Shown: positions 30,013 through 39,275, counted from the first letter of the stretch. The stretch is DNA of 64,000 bases from DASPKT01 sp035626475 (GCA_035626475.1 DASPNP010000020.1:8048-72047); one strand, 5' to 3'. Notes: a model not told the origin generated them from the sequence alone. Made by a program: numbers and translations.

Positions 30013-30948
30013 ATGGCCGTGTCCGCCGTCCCGTCCGCTGCCGTGCCTCCGGCCGCCGCCCGCTATGGCGCCGCCCAGGCGCGGACCGCTCCGCCGCCGG
30101 CACCCTCGGGCGTGACCGACACGGTCACGCTGTCGCCGGAAGCCCAGGCCCTGATGGCGCGGGGAGCGGGAGCCGCAAGCCCGCCCAAGGGAAGCGCGCC
30201 CGTCGATCCCGCCGTCGTCGATGCGCAGCGCGGCGAGTACGCGGCGGCCATGCGCGAGTACAATACGAAGTTCATGGAGGCCACGCGCGACCTGCTCGGC
30301 GTGAAGGAGACCGAAGGCTTTATCCTCACCGGCCGTATCTCCGAGACCCTGAAGAAGGTCTTCGCGGCGCAAGGGCTGGTCGAGCCTCAGAAGCCCGCCG
30401 AACTGGCCGCGGCCGACGCCGCCGCGGAGGCCCGCACCCGGCCGGTGCCACATCCCGATGCGCTGCATCCGCTCAGCGTCCGGCCGCAGGCGACGCCCGA
30501 ACCGACGGCGTCCCGGATCACCATCTTTGCCAGCGGCGGTCCCAGCAAGGGCTCGGTCGACATCATCTTCAACGACGCCGCCCTGGACCGCATCGCCAAG
30601 CTGTCGCCGGAGGAGCTGCGGGCCGGGATGGTGGACGCGTTCTCGGGAGGTACGCGCGGCGCCGCAGCGAACCAAGCGGTCGAGCGGAGCGCGATCGGCC
30701 GCTTCGTCGCCAGCAACGACCAGAAGAACCCGGACCTGAAGGCCGCGAATCAGCGCTTCGTCGCCCTCGACCCGGCCAAACGCGAAGCGACGCCGCTCTT
30801 CGTCGTGCAGACATCGAACAGCCCCGACCTGCTGGGCCGGTCCATGGACGAGATCGTCCAGACGGTCAGCCGGGCCCTGGGTAGGCGCGACCCGGCTGAT
30901 CAGGCCGCCTTGTCCGCCGCCTCCACCGCGTCGCGGATCACCACGTAG
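30013..30948 (+). CDS. Hypothetical protein, 311 aa
   Basis: 311 residues from ATG 30013 (GGGGA just upstream); ATG 29989 is an alternative. An Ala/Pro-rich low-complexity N-terminus contains TDTVTLSPEAQALMARG, a motif seen near the start of many proteobacterial proteins of unknown role. Two more ordered parts follow (QRGEYAAAMREYNTKFMEAT and ITIFASGGPSKGSVDIIFND). No signal peptide or membrane helix, no family recognised. Its last 49 bases overlap the convergent gene at 30900. Normal codon use in this frame supports it as real. Confidence 0.6.
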   Translation: MAVSAVPSAAVPPAAARYGAAQARTAPPPAPSGVTDTVTLSPEAQALMARGAGAASPPKGSAPVDPAVVDAQRGEYAAAMREYNTKFMEATRDLLGVKETEGFILTGRISETLKKVFAAQGLVEPQKPAELAAADAAAEARTRPVPHPDALHPLSVRPQATPEPTASRITIFASGGPSKGSVDIIFNDAALDRIAKLSPEELRAGMVDAFSGGTRGAAANQAVERSAIGRFVASNDQKNPDLKAANQRFVALDPAKREATPLFVVQTSNSPDLLGRSMDEIVQTVSRALGRRDPADQAALSAASTASRITT

Positions 30949-32282
30949 CAGCCGTCAAAGCGGCGGGCCAGGACCACGTCCAGGTCGCGCACCAGCTCGG
31001 CCGGGCGCAGGCTGGCGTAGCGGTCCAGGTAGCGCTGCAGCACCGCGCCGCCATTGCCCTCCAGATTGTGGACGGCGCAGGAGCGGTGGGCCGTGTCCAG
31101 GCTCAGGCGCTTCTCCTCGATCCGGCCGTCGCGGGTCAGGTCGATCCGGCGCAGCGCGGCGGCGGGTCCCTCCCAGGTCAGGCAGATGACCTCCGCCTCG
31201 GGGAACAGCTCGCGCACCCGCTCCAGCGCCTCCGGCACCGGCTTGGAACGCAGCGTCTGGCGCAGCAGGAACAGCAGGCTGGAGGCGGTGACCGAGCGGT
31301 CGACGGCGTCCGGATCGCTGGCGCGGCCCATCACCACGACGGTGCCGTCGCCGGCCTCCGCCATTTCCATGAAATAGCCGGACAGCGGGTTGATGCAGCG
31401 GGCCACCACCTCGCGCCCGCCGAAGCGGCCGCCGATCGGCTTCATGATGGTCTCGCCCAGCGTCTCCAGCAGATCCTCGCGGGTGCGGAACTGCTCGTTC
31501 TCCAGCAGCTTGCGCCGGGACTTGCCGAGTTCGCTGTTCAGCACCGAGTTGATGGTCTGGAAGCTGCCGTCCAGCTCGTCGATCTCGCGCACGCCGCCGA
31601 CCGGCTGCCAGCGCTCCAGCCTGCCGTCCACCAGCTCGGTCGCCCGCTGGTTCAGCAGCTTGATCCGGCCGCCGATGCGCCCGCCCAGAATCCAGGCCAG
31701 CAGCAGCGCCACGCCCAGCACGATGCCCGTGCCGCCGGCGATGAGCCGGGCCGTGTCGGCCATCTCCTGACGGTAGACGTCGGCGTCGCTCTCCACCTGC
31801 ACCAGGGCGATGACGCGTCCCTCGGCGTCGCGCACCCGGCGCAGCCCGATGCGCGCCAGGTCGCTGGCGTCGTCGGCCGCGTCGCCGCGCTCGACGATCT
31901 CGCTGTAGAACTCCTGGTCCGCCTCCAGCGCCCGCGCCGCCTCCGGCAGCACGGCCAGGGCCGAGCTGCGGTTGGGCCGCGTTCCGGTGTTCACCAGCAC
32001 CTCGCCCGACGGGGTGGTCAGCCGCAGCAGTTCAAGCTTGTTGGCCTCGGCGATGCGCTCGAAGATCGGCTGAAGCCGGGCGCGCAGGGCCTGCGGGTCC
32101 GGAGTCTGCGCCATGACGGAAGCGGTGTGCTCGGCGGTGGAGACGACGACGGAGCGCAACTCCTTGCGCAGCCCCCACATCATCTCCTTGCTCTGGCTGA
32201 AATAGATCAGCGCGCCGTCCACGGCCATCAGGCCCAGGAACAGCGGAACGATGGCGACCAGCGTCTGGGTGCGGATCTTCAT
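30900..32282 (-). CDS. Membrane sensor with HAMP and degenerate SpoIIE-like domain
   Basis: 460 residues: membrane helix 7-28, periplasmic sensor about 29-178, second helix about 180-200, HAMP about 200-255, then a PP2C/SpoIIE-like region about 285-455. The phosphatase signatures are eroded. The expected GGD is GGREVV, the GDVSGKG block reads VVMGRASDPDAVD, and the C-terminal DDITLL region is FDGCYVVIRDA. The metal aspartates are therefore missing and it is probably a pseudophosphatase or scaffold. It follows the cNMP-binding gene by 10 bases and closes a four-gene operon (34217-37396, 32685-34220, 32293-32688, this gene). Confidence 0.75.
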   Translation of the reverse strand: MKIRTQTLVAIVPLFLGLMAVDGALIYFSQSKEMMWGLRKELRSVVVSTAEHTASVMAQTPDPQALRARLQPIFERIAEANKLELLRLTTPSGEVLVNTGTRPNRSSALAVLPEAARALEADQEFYSEIVERGDAADDASDLARIGLRRVRDAEGRVIALVQVESDADVYRQEMADTARLIAGGTGIVLGVALLLAWILGGRIGGRIKLLNQRATELVDGRLERWQPVGGVREIDELDGSFQTINSVLNSELGKSRRKLLENEQFRTREDLLETLGETIMKPIGGRFGGREVVARCINPLSGYFMEMAEAGDGTVVVMGRASDPDAVDRSVTASSLLFLLRQTLRSKPVPEALERVRELFPEAEVICLTWEGPAAALRRIDLTRDGRIEEKRLSLDTAHRSCAVHNLEGNGGAVLQRYLDRYASLRPAELVRDLDVVLARRFDGCYVVIRDAVEAADKAA

Positions 32283-32292
32283 GGGCGCGCCC

Positions 32293-32688
32293 TCACAGCC
32301 GGGCCGACACGGCGTCGCCGGCGGTCTCGAAGAAACCGACCAGCAGACCCGGGCACTCGTTGATGATGGTGAAGAAGTGGCGCTTCGGGATGATCAGCGT
32401 GCGCGATCCCGAGGCCTGGTCGGCGATGACGGGCTCGGGCGTCGGCCGGTCGAACAGCAGCGACACTGCCCCGAAGACCGGTTCCAGCACGTCGCCGCCG
32501 GCGAAGCGGGCGCCACCGTCCGAGGTGATGTAGAGGTTCGCCACCGGCTCGCCGGCCGGGCAGATGACGTCGCCCGGCTGCCAGACGCGCTCGCGCACGA
32601 CCTCGGAGATGACGGTCAGCTCGGACGCGCGCAGCCGGTCGAAGGGCACGGTGCCGCGGAGCGTGAAGAGGCGGTCGGCGGTGGTCAT
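32293..32688 (-). CDS. Stand-alone cyclic nucleotide-binding domain protein
   Basis: 131 residues. ATG 32688 overlaps the stop of the upstream gene (ATGA). The cNMP-binding beta-roll is seen in FTLRGTVPFDRLRASELTVI, WQPGDVICPAGEPVANLYIT and DVLEPVFGAVSLLFDRPTPE; the phosphate-binding cassette region is atypical because it lacks a clear RxA after the Glu. There is no DNA-binding helix-turn-helix, so it is not a CRP-type regulator. It probably senses cNMP for the membrane proteins encoded on either side. Confidence 0.75.
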   Translation of the reverse strand: MTTADRLFTLRGTVPFDRLRASELTVISEVVRERVWQPGDVICPAGEPVANLYITSDGGARFAGGDVLEPVFGAVSLLFDRPTPEPVIADQASGSRTLIIPKRHFFTIINECPGLLVGFFETAGDAVSARL

Positions 32689-34220
32689 GCGGCGGCCTCG
32701 TCCAGGGTGCTCGATCCCACCTCGACGCGGCGGTAGGCCAGGATGGCCACGATCTCCCGCGCCTCGGTGTCCCAGGGCAGTTCGGCGATGCGGCGGACGG
32801 CGTTCTCGCGCAGCGTCGCCAGCAGCCCGTCCATGCCGCGCTGTCCCTCGCCGGCCAGACCCTGGGTCGGGTCGTCGATCAGCGCGTCGGTGACGACGAT
32901 GCCGCCGCCCGCGGGCAGGGGGCGGCGCTCGGCGCCGGTGACCGACTCCACCAGCCCGGCCCGCCCGTCGGCATCGACCGCCTGGAGGAAGACCGGCCGG
33001 GTGGCGACGACGTAGAGGGCGCCCTTGGCGAAGTCGTGCACCGCGATGGCGTAAACGCCGCTGCCCAGCAGGTCCTGCAGCCGCTCCAGCACCTGCGCCC
33101 CGTCGCCGCCATGGTGCGCCAGCATGCGGCCGACGACGTTGGCGATCTGCAGCCGGCGCACGACCGCCGGCAGCGCGCCGGCGACCCCGTCGGCGAACCA
33201 GGCGACCGCGACCTTGCCGCCGCAGGACCAGCCGGAGACCGAGGGGCCGCAATCGATGCCGCCCTGGCGCACGGCAGCGAAATGCTCGTTCGCCGGCCCG
33301 TCGGCGCGCTCGCCCAGCACCCGGATCAGCTCCTGGCGGCGGCGGTGGCGCTCGGCCTCGGCGTTGGCGTCGTTCACCTTCGCCAGCTTCTCCTGCAGCC
33401 ACACGCTCATGGTGTTGAAGGTGGTCGCCAGCTGCAGCAGCTCCTTCGGCCCCTGGGCCGCGACCTGGTGGCCGTAGCGGCCGGCGGCGACCTGGAAGCT
33501 GGCCAGGGTCAGGCGGCGGATCGGCTCGGCCAGCTTGCCGGCGACCGCCACGGCGATGGCAATGCTGGCGATCAGCGCGAGCGCGCCCGCCATGCCGACA
33601 TTGACCAGCGCGATGCGGGTCTTCTGCTGGATGGAGGTGATGTCGTGCTCGGCGCCGGCCAGCGCCACGACGTCGCCGTCGCCGTCCAGCACCGGCGCGT
33701 AGCCGGACTTCAGCAGGCCCCACAGCTCCCACTGCTTGATGCCCGAGACGTAGATCGTCTTGTCGGCGGCGGCGCGGTGGATGTTCGCGGCGTCATCCTC
33801 GGGCAGCTTGTCGGCGTAGCCGGGCAGCGTGTGGTTCTCGTCGGTGTTGCTGTCGAACACGTAGACGATGTCCAGCCCGCCGGTCAGCACCTGGGTGTAG
33901 AGGAAGGTGAGCCGCAGCTCCTCCTTGATCCGCTGCATCGGCACCAGGACCGTGCGGAACTCCTCGGACGCCTCCATCGCCTCGGGCGAGAAGCCGTCCT
34001 TCTGGGTCCGCTCGAAGAAGGCCTGGTGCTGGTCGCCGTCGATGAAGGCGGCGGTGACGGAGCTGGCCGCCGTCAGCTGCCGGTCGAAGCCGGCGATGAT
34101 GGTGCGGTAGATCTGGTCGTAGATCACGACGCCCATGGCGACGGTGACCACCAGCAGCGCCGGCACCACCATGGCCAGGATCAGCCCCTGCAGGCTGAGC
34201 TTCAGCTTGGAGAGCGTCAT
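32685..34220 (-). CDS. Membrane sensor with HAMP and degenerate SpoIIE/PP2C-like domain
   Basis: 511 residues: helix 13-36, Cache-like periplasmic domain about 38-200 (TFLYTQVLTGGLDIVYVFDS resembles that of the intact phosphatase at 37626), helix 204-227, HAMP 228-280, coiled linker, then a SpoIIE-like domain about 310-505. Catalytic motifs are degraded: SCGGKVAVAWFADGVAGALP replaces the GD.SGKG block and IVVTDALIDDP replaces LYTDGVTE. It probably lacks phosphatase activity. Start ATG 34220 overlaps the transporter-fusion stop and its own stop overlaps the cNMP-binding gene, so all are translationally coupled. Confidence 0.78.
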   Translation of the reverse strand: MTLSKLKLSLQGLILAMVVPALLVVTVAMGVVIYDQIYRTIIAGFDRQLTAASSVTAAFIDGDQHQAFFERTQKDGFSPEAMEASEEFRTVLVPMQRIKEELRLTFLYTQVLTGGLDIVYVFDSNTDENHTLPGYADKLPEDDAANIHRAAADKTIYVSGIKQWELWGLLKSGYAPVLDGDGDVVALAGAEHDITSIQQKTRIALVNVGMAGALALIASIAIAVAVAGKLAEPIRRLTLASFQVAAGRYGHQVAAQGPKELLQLATTFNTMSVWLQEKLAKVNDANAEAERHRRRQELIRVLGERADGPANEHFAAVRQGGIDCGPSVSGWSCGGKVAVAWFADGVAGALPAVVRRLQIANVVGRMLAHHGGDGAQVLERLQDLLGSGVYAIAVHDFAKGALYVVATRPVFLQAVDADGRAGLVESVTGAERRPLPAGGGIVVTDALIDDPTQGLAGEGQRGMDGLLATLRENAVRRIAELPWDTEAREIVAILAYRRVEVGSSTLDEAAA

Positions 34221-37200
34221 GCCGCCACCACCCGGGTCTCGAACAGGCGGCGCGCCAGCCGCGGATAGGTCTGCGCGGCGGCCAGGACCGCCTCGTGCGG
34301 GATCACCAGCAGCTCGCCGCGCTCCATGATCGCGGTGCCGGTATAGCGCGGCAGGGTCAGCGCCTCCATGCCGAACAGCCCCTCGGTGATGGTGACGGTG
34401 CCGCCCGGTTCGGCGATGCGGAGGCTGCCGGCCAGCAGCAGGTACAGGCTGTCGGCCCGGTCGCCGGTGGCGTAGACCTCGGTCTCCGCCTCGACCAGGC
34501 ACTGCTCGCCGCGCTGGGCGATGCTCATGATCTCCTGCATGCCGACGCCCTCCAGCAGCGGCACGCGGGCGAGCGCGGCCAGGCGCTGCACCACGGTCAT
34601 GCGGGCGGTCTTGCCTTCAACGCCCATCAGGTCGAGCACCGTCATCTGCAGCACGTCGGTGACGGCGCCGTGCAGCTTCTCGCGCAGCACCGGGGCGGCG
34701 GCGGCGGGGTCCTCGTCCCACAGCGCCTGGACGGCGGCGGCGGCCTCCAGCGCGAAGGGGCTGGACAGGGCCTCGTGCACGATCTCCTCCGGCGTCAGGC
34801 CGCGGAGCGCCACCGCACCGGCGAAGGCGGCGAGGCGCTGGGCCGGCGCCCTTCCGTCGACCAGCGGCAGGATCAGCTGGAAGGTCGGGCGGTCGCAGCC
34901 CTGCTCCAGCGTCTCCAGCGCGTTGCCGCGGATCTTGGCATTGGAGGAGCGCAGCGAGGAGGACAGCAGCTCGAAGTCCGGCAGGTCGCCGCCCAGCGTC
35001 AGCAGCAGCAGCGCGAACTCGACCGAGGCGAGCTCCATGTCGCCATAGAGCCGGGCGAGCACGGCCCGGCCGGCGCTGCCGCCGCCCTTGTCGGCGGCGT
35101 TGAGCGCCAGGTAGCGGGCCAGCGCGCCGTAGGCCCGCTCCAGCTCGGCGCGCACCAGGTCGCCGACGCCGGCCCGGAACTGCGGGAAGGAGAGGCGCGA
35201 GAGCGACCGCGCGGCGATGGCGCGGGCGGCGAAGCCGTACTGCCGGTCCTGCAGGATGGAGACGATGGCGGGGATGGCGGCGACGCCCATGCCGCTCACC
35301 ACCTGCTCCGCCCCGCGCCGCTCGAACGGCGTGAACTGGTCGGCCAGGCGCAGCATCGGCTCGATCGCGGCGGTATCGCCGGAGCTGCCCACCACCTCCA
35401 TGCCGATGCTGCGGATCTCGGGACCGGCGCGGCCGATCGCCTTCAGGATCGGCGCCACCAGCCGGGTGGAGGAGAGCGGGCCGACCTGGCGCAGCGCCAG
35501 CAGCGCCTCGCGCTGGACCTCGGGCGAGGGGTCGGCCAGGAACTGGACGATCAGATGGCTGAACTGCTGCATGCCGAGATGGCCGAGCGCGCGGACCGCG
35601 GCGCAGCGCGACTCCTCGTTGCCGCCGCGCAGATCGTCCAGGATCGACAGGGCCTTCAGCCCGTGCCGCGTCTCGGCGCTGAACCAGAGCGGCACGATGG
35701 CGGCGCCGCGCAGCGAGGGCGAGACGGCGGTGTCGGACAGCTGCTCCACCTGCGCCCGGTCGATCAGGCGGAAGGAGCCCAGCTCCTCGACGATGCTGGG
35801 GCTCTCGAACAGGTCGCTCTGGTAGAGCTCGTCCACCACCCGCAGCACGAACTCGCTGTTGCCGCTCTCCAGGAACCGGCGCAGGAAGGGCCGGGCGGCC
35901 TGGCGGCCGGGCTCGTCGGCGCGGCGCAGGAAGGCGATCAGCGTGCCCAGCTGCCGGTCCGGCACGTTCATGAACAGGATGCGCAGCGCCAGCAGCGCGT
36001 CCTCCTGCGGCGTCTCCGGCCAGCGGACCATGGCCTCCAGCTGCTCGATCTGCCGGTCGTCCAGGTCCCGCAGCACCTCCTCCTCGCGCCGCGAGAAGTC
36101 CAGCCAGCCGCGGCGCAGATTGACGATCATGGAGGAGCGGTAGAGCTGGCGCAGCGCCAGCACCAGGCAGATCAGCAGCATGGCCAGGCCGATGCCGACC
36201 ACCGACATCTGCTCCGACGCCAGGCGCGGGCCCACGATCAGCAGGAACAGGCCCATCAGGCAGCTCACCGACGGCTCGCACAGCCCTTCCACGAAGGTGC
36301 GGACCTGCTGTTTGAAGCGCGGATTGATGCCGTTGTAGATGAAGTTCATGTTGTTGAAGTCGATCGCCGGGATCAGGCCGTGGAACAGCACGAACGCCGC
36401 CAGACCGGCCGGAAAATCGAAATCGATGAAGAAGAAGGTGAAGACCGCCAGGTTGCAGAAGGGCACGATCAGCGCGACGTTCTGCACGCCGATGCGCAGC
36501 ACCAGGCGGGAGAAGATGAAGAGGCTGATGAACATGTTCAGCACGTTCACGCCGGCGTAGAGCTGGCCGAACAGCTGCGCCAGCTCGGCCTCGGAACGGC
36601 CTTCCGAGAACACCTTCATGTACTGGAATTCGCTGAGGTTCATCAGGCCGGCGGAGAGCGCGAAGACGCCGATGAGGACCGGTACGAAGGCCGAGCTCTT
36701 CACCACCACGCCGACGTCGCGCATCTGCGCCAGGAAGCCCTCGCTGTCGGCCGCGCCCTCCTCCTCCTGCTCCAGCAGCTTCGGGAAACGGCGGCGGATG
36801 TTGATGCCCAGCGGCACGGTCAGCAGCGCGATGCCGGCCCAGACCAGGTAGAACTGGCTGATCGCCAGCTGGTCGGCCAGCTGGCTGACGAGCAGGCCGC
36901 CCAGGCCGGCGCCGAGGGCCGAGCCGGCGCTGAAGATCGCGAACAGCCGCTTCGCGTCCTGGATGTCGAAATACTCGTCCGCCAGATTCCAGAACAGCGT
37001 GTAGAGGCCGATGTACCAGACGCCGGAATAGACCTTGATGGCGTAGTAGATCCACAGATCCAGCGGCTTCGGCAGCAATTCGATATTGGTGAGCGCCAGC
37101 CAGAAGCCGAGGCCGCCCAGCACCAGGACGGCGAAGGTGACGTCGGCCACCCGGTCGATGCCGCTGCGGCCCGTCAGGTAGCTGATGAGCGGCGTGTAGA

Positions 37201-37396
37201 ACAGCATCACCGCCGGCGTCAGCAGGTAGATGTAGGCCACGTTCTGCGGCCCCGCCTGCGATACGAACAGCGCGTCGCCGACGCTGGTGCCGACGCCGAG
37301 ACCCGCCTGCATCAGCAGGGCCAGGAGCGTGAAGCGCAGGACCTTGCCCAACTCGGACCGGTCCAGCTTCAGGAACTGGAGGATAGGCTTGCTCAT
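34217..37396 (-). CDS. NTT-type nucleotide-transporter-like membrane domain fused to HEAT repeats and a cNMP-binding domain
   Basis: 1059 residues from ATG 37396, without a clear ribosome site. Residues about 15-430 have roughly twelve helices resembling the Npt1/Npt2 (Tlc) ATP/ADP carrier family, with EYFDIQDAKRLFAIFSAGSA and NFIYNGINPRFKQQVRTFVEG. Residues about 460-930 are alpha-helical HEAT-like repeats (CAAVRALGHLGMQQFSHLIV, REALLALRQVG). Residues about 935-1055 are a cyclic nucleotide-binding domain (CLVEAETEVYATGDRADSLY, EGLFGMEALTLPRYTGTAIM). This may be a cNMP-gated transporter or a membrane sensor. First gene of the four-gene operon, divergent from the intact phosphatase at 37626. 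Confidence 0.8.
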   Translation of the reverse strand: MSKPILQFLKLDRSELGKVLRFTLLALLMQAGLGVGTSVGDALFVSQAGPQNVAYIYLLTPAVMLFYTPLISYLTGRSGIDRVADVTFAVLVLGGLGFWLALTNIELLPKPLDLWIYYAIKVYSGVWYIGLYTLFWNLADEYFDIQDAKRLFAIFSAGSALGAGLGGLLVSQLADQLAISQFYLVWAGIALLTVPLGINIRRRFPKLLEQEEEGAADSEGFLAQMRDVGVVVKSSAFVPVLIGVFALSAGLMNLSEFQYMKVFSEGRSEAELAQLFGQLYAGVNVLNMFISLFIFSRLVLRIGVQNVALIVPFCNLAVFTFFFIDFDFPAGLAAFVLFHGLIPAIDFNNMNFIYNGINPRFKQQVRTFVEGLCEPSVSCLMGLFLLIVGPRLASEQMSVVGIGLAMLLICLVLALRQLYRSSMIVNLRRGWLDFSRREEEVLRDLDDRQIEQLEAMVRWPETPQEDALLALRILFMNVPDRQLGTLIAFLRRADEPGRQAARPFLRRFLESGNSEFVLRVVDELYQSDLFESPSIVEELGSFRLIDRAQVEQLSDTAVSPSLRGAAIVPLWFSAETRHGLKALSILDDLRGGNEESRCAAVRALGHLGMQQFSHLIVQFLADPSPEVQREALLALRQVGPLSSTRLVAPILKAIGRAGPEIRSIGMEVVGSSGDTAAIEPMLRLADQFTPFERRGAEQVVSGMGVAAIPAIVSILQDRQYGFAARAIAARSLSRLSFPQFRAGVGDLVRAELERAYGALARYLALNAADKGGGSAGRAVLARLYGDMELASVEFALLLLTLGGDLPDFELLSSSLRSSNAKIRGNALETLEQGCDRPTFQLILPLVDGRAPAQRLAAFAGAVALRGLTPEEIVHEALSSPFALEAAAAVQALWDEDPAAAAPVLREKLHGAVTDVLQMTVLDLMGVEGKTARMTVVQRLAALARVPLLEGVGMQEIMSIAQRGEQCLVEAETEVYATGDRADSLYLLLAGSLRIAEPGGTVTITEGLFGMEALTLPRYTGTAIMERGELLVIPHEAVLAAAQTYPRLARRLFETRVVAA

Positions 37397-37477
37397 GGTG
37401 ATGGGTTTGGCACTTCCGCACAGGCGCGCCGTCCGGCCCGCCATCCCTGCCCCGGGAAAGACGGTTGCGGACGGCGA

Positions 37478-37505
37478 TTGACCACAAGTCCAGAATACCT
37501 ATTCA
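37478..37505 (+). promoter_or_regulatory. Candidate sigma-70 promoter for the SpoIIE-type phosphatase
   Basis: TTGACC (37478-37483), 16 bases, TATTCA (37500-37505), within the most A+T-rich part of the 229-base divergent intergenic region. Confidence 0.35.
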
Positions 37506-37625
37506 CTGCTAGATGTGGTACCAGAATCCCCGGAAGGGGCCGATTGAAAGAGTTAGTCGGCCTGTCCAGGCGGGATGGCGCTGTCGCGGGGCAGCCGCCG
37601 GTGGCAGGGACGAGCGGGGGCGCGG

Positions 37626-39275
37626 ATGGCGATCAAGAGCATCAGGCAGAAGCTTCTCTGGCTGTTGCTGTTCGTCAATTTGACGAGCGCGGCCGCTTAC
37701 ACGTGGTTCGCCTACGAGAATTTGCGCAGCGCGGTGATCGAGAGCATCGACAAGCGCCTGCTCTCCGCCGCCTACGCCGCCGCGAAGATCACCACCCGCG
37801 CCTACCATGAACGCATCGAGGGGCCGGAATCGGTCAGCGAGGCGGACTACATGACCATGCTGAAGCGGCTCAGCGAATACGCCGAGCAGACCGGCATGGT
37901 CTATGTCTACACCTACATGAAGCGGCCGGCCGACGGCATGGTGGTGATCGCCTCGACCAACGCCACCGACGCCGAACTCGACACCAACACCTACTCCCGC
38001 TTCTTCAAGCCCTATCCCGAGGCGCCCGAGCAGGTGCTGAAGGCGTTCGAGACCGACGAGCCGCAGTTCGCCACCTACACCGATAGCTACGGCTCCTTCC
38101 GCTCCGTCTTCGTCCGGCTGCAGACCGACAGCGGCAAGGTCTTCGTCTCCGGCGCCGACTTCTCCATCGGCTTCGTGCAGGAGCTGCTGAACGGGGTGGT
38201 GCGCGATTCGGCGCTGATCGGCGGCACCGGCTTCATCATCTTCTTCCTGATCGGCTACGCCATGGTGGACCGGATCGTGCAGCCTCTGGCGGCGCTCACC
38301 GGGCACACCCGCGACATCGTGGCGGCCAACTTCCAGGTGCAGCCGAAGACGCTGGAGGCGCTGGAGAAGCTGCCCCGCGGCCGGCGCGACGAGGTGGGCG
38401 AGCTGGCGCACGCCATGGCCCACATGATGTCGACGCTCGAAACCTACATCGTGAACCTGCGGGAGACGACGACGGCGAAGGAGCGCGTCGAGGGCGAGCT
38501 GAACGCCGCCCGCGACATCCAGATGGGCATCCTGCCGCGCAACTTCCCGGCCTTCCCCGATCGGCACGAGTTCGACCTGCACGCCATCATGGAACCGGCC
38601 AAGCAGGTCGGCGGCGACCTGTACGACTTCTTCATGCTGGACGAGAACCGGCTGGTCTTCCTGGTCGGCGACGTCTCGGGCAAGGGCGTGCCGGCGGCGC
38701 TGTTCATGGCCGTCGCCAAGACCCTGTTCAAGAGCAACGCGACGCGCCCCGACATCACCATCGAGCGGGCGATCGAGCGGGTGAACGCGGAACTGGCGCA
38801 GGAGAACCCGTCGGCGCTGTTCATCACCGCCTGCGCCGGCATCATCGACCTGCGCACCGGCGACATCGAATATTGCGACGCCGGCCACGACCCGCCCTAC
38901 ATCCAGCGCGCCGACGGCACGATCGAGAAGATCAAGAAGGTCCCGGGCCTGGCGCTCTGCGTCTTCGAGGATTTCAGCTACACGATGGGCCGGCTGAAGC
39001 TGGAGCCGGGTGACGCGCTGGTGCTCTACACGGACGGCGTCACCGAGGCGCTGAACCTCGGCAACGAGGAGTTCACCAGCACCCGCATCGCCGAGGTTCT
39101 GGCCGGCCAGTCGACCGGCGCCGGCGCCACCGCCCTGAACGAGGCGATCCTGGGCGCGGTGAAGGATTTCGCCAACGGCGCCGAGCAGTCGGACGACATC
39201 ACGCTGCTGGCGATCCGCTACCACGGGCCGGACGGGCAGGGGGCGCAGCGCGCCATGGAGACGGCGGCGGTCTGA
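37626..39275 (+). CDS. Membrane SpoIIE/RsbU-type PP2C serine phosphatase with HAMP
   Basis: 549 residues from ATG 37626. Helix about 9-27, Cache-like periplasmic sensor to about 200, second helix about 203-225, HAMP (TGHTRDIVAANFQ...), coiled linker ELNAARDIQMGILP, then an intact PP2C domain. Metal and catalytic residues are present: Asp331 in VGGDLYDFF, Asp349 in VGDVSGKGVPAALFMA, Asp470 in LYTDGVTEA and Asp523/524 in SDDITLLAI. The family dephosphorylates STAS antagonists to release sigma-factor control, and the RsbV-like protein at 26416-26754 is the natural candidate substrate (inference). It is divergent from the operon with two degenerate homologues. Confidence 0.9.
   Translation: MAIKSIRQKLLWLLLFVNLTSAAAYTWFAYENLRSAVIESIDKRLLSAAYAAAKITTRAYHERIEGPESVSEADYMTMLKRLSEYAEQTGMVYVYTYMKRPADGMVVIASTNATDAELDTNTYSRFFKPYPEAPEQVLKAFETDEPQFATYTDSYGSFRSVFVRLQTDSGKVFVSGADFSIGFVQELLNGVVRDSALIGGTGFIIFFLIGYAMVDRIVQPLAALTGHTRDIVAANFQVQPKTLEALEKLPRGRRDEVGELAHAMAHMMSTLETYIVNLRETTTAKERVEGELNAARDIQMGILPRNFPAFPDRHEFDLHAIMEPAKQVGGDLYDFFMLDENRLVFLVGDVSGKGVPAALFMAVAKTLFKSNATRPDITIERAIERVNAELAQENPSALFITACAGIIDLRTGDIEYCDAGHDPPYIQRADGTIEKIKKVPGLALCVFEDFSYTMGRLKLEPGDALVLYTDGVTEALNLGNEEFTSTRIAEVLAGQSTGAGATALNEAILGAVKDFANGAEQSDDITLLAIRYHGPDGQGAQRAMETAAV

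Noticed and set aside
32293..32688. Reading the lone cNMP-binding protein as a CRP/FNR transcription factor
   Set aside because: It ends right after the beta-roll. There is no helix-turn-helix domain.
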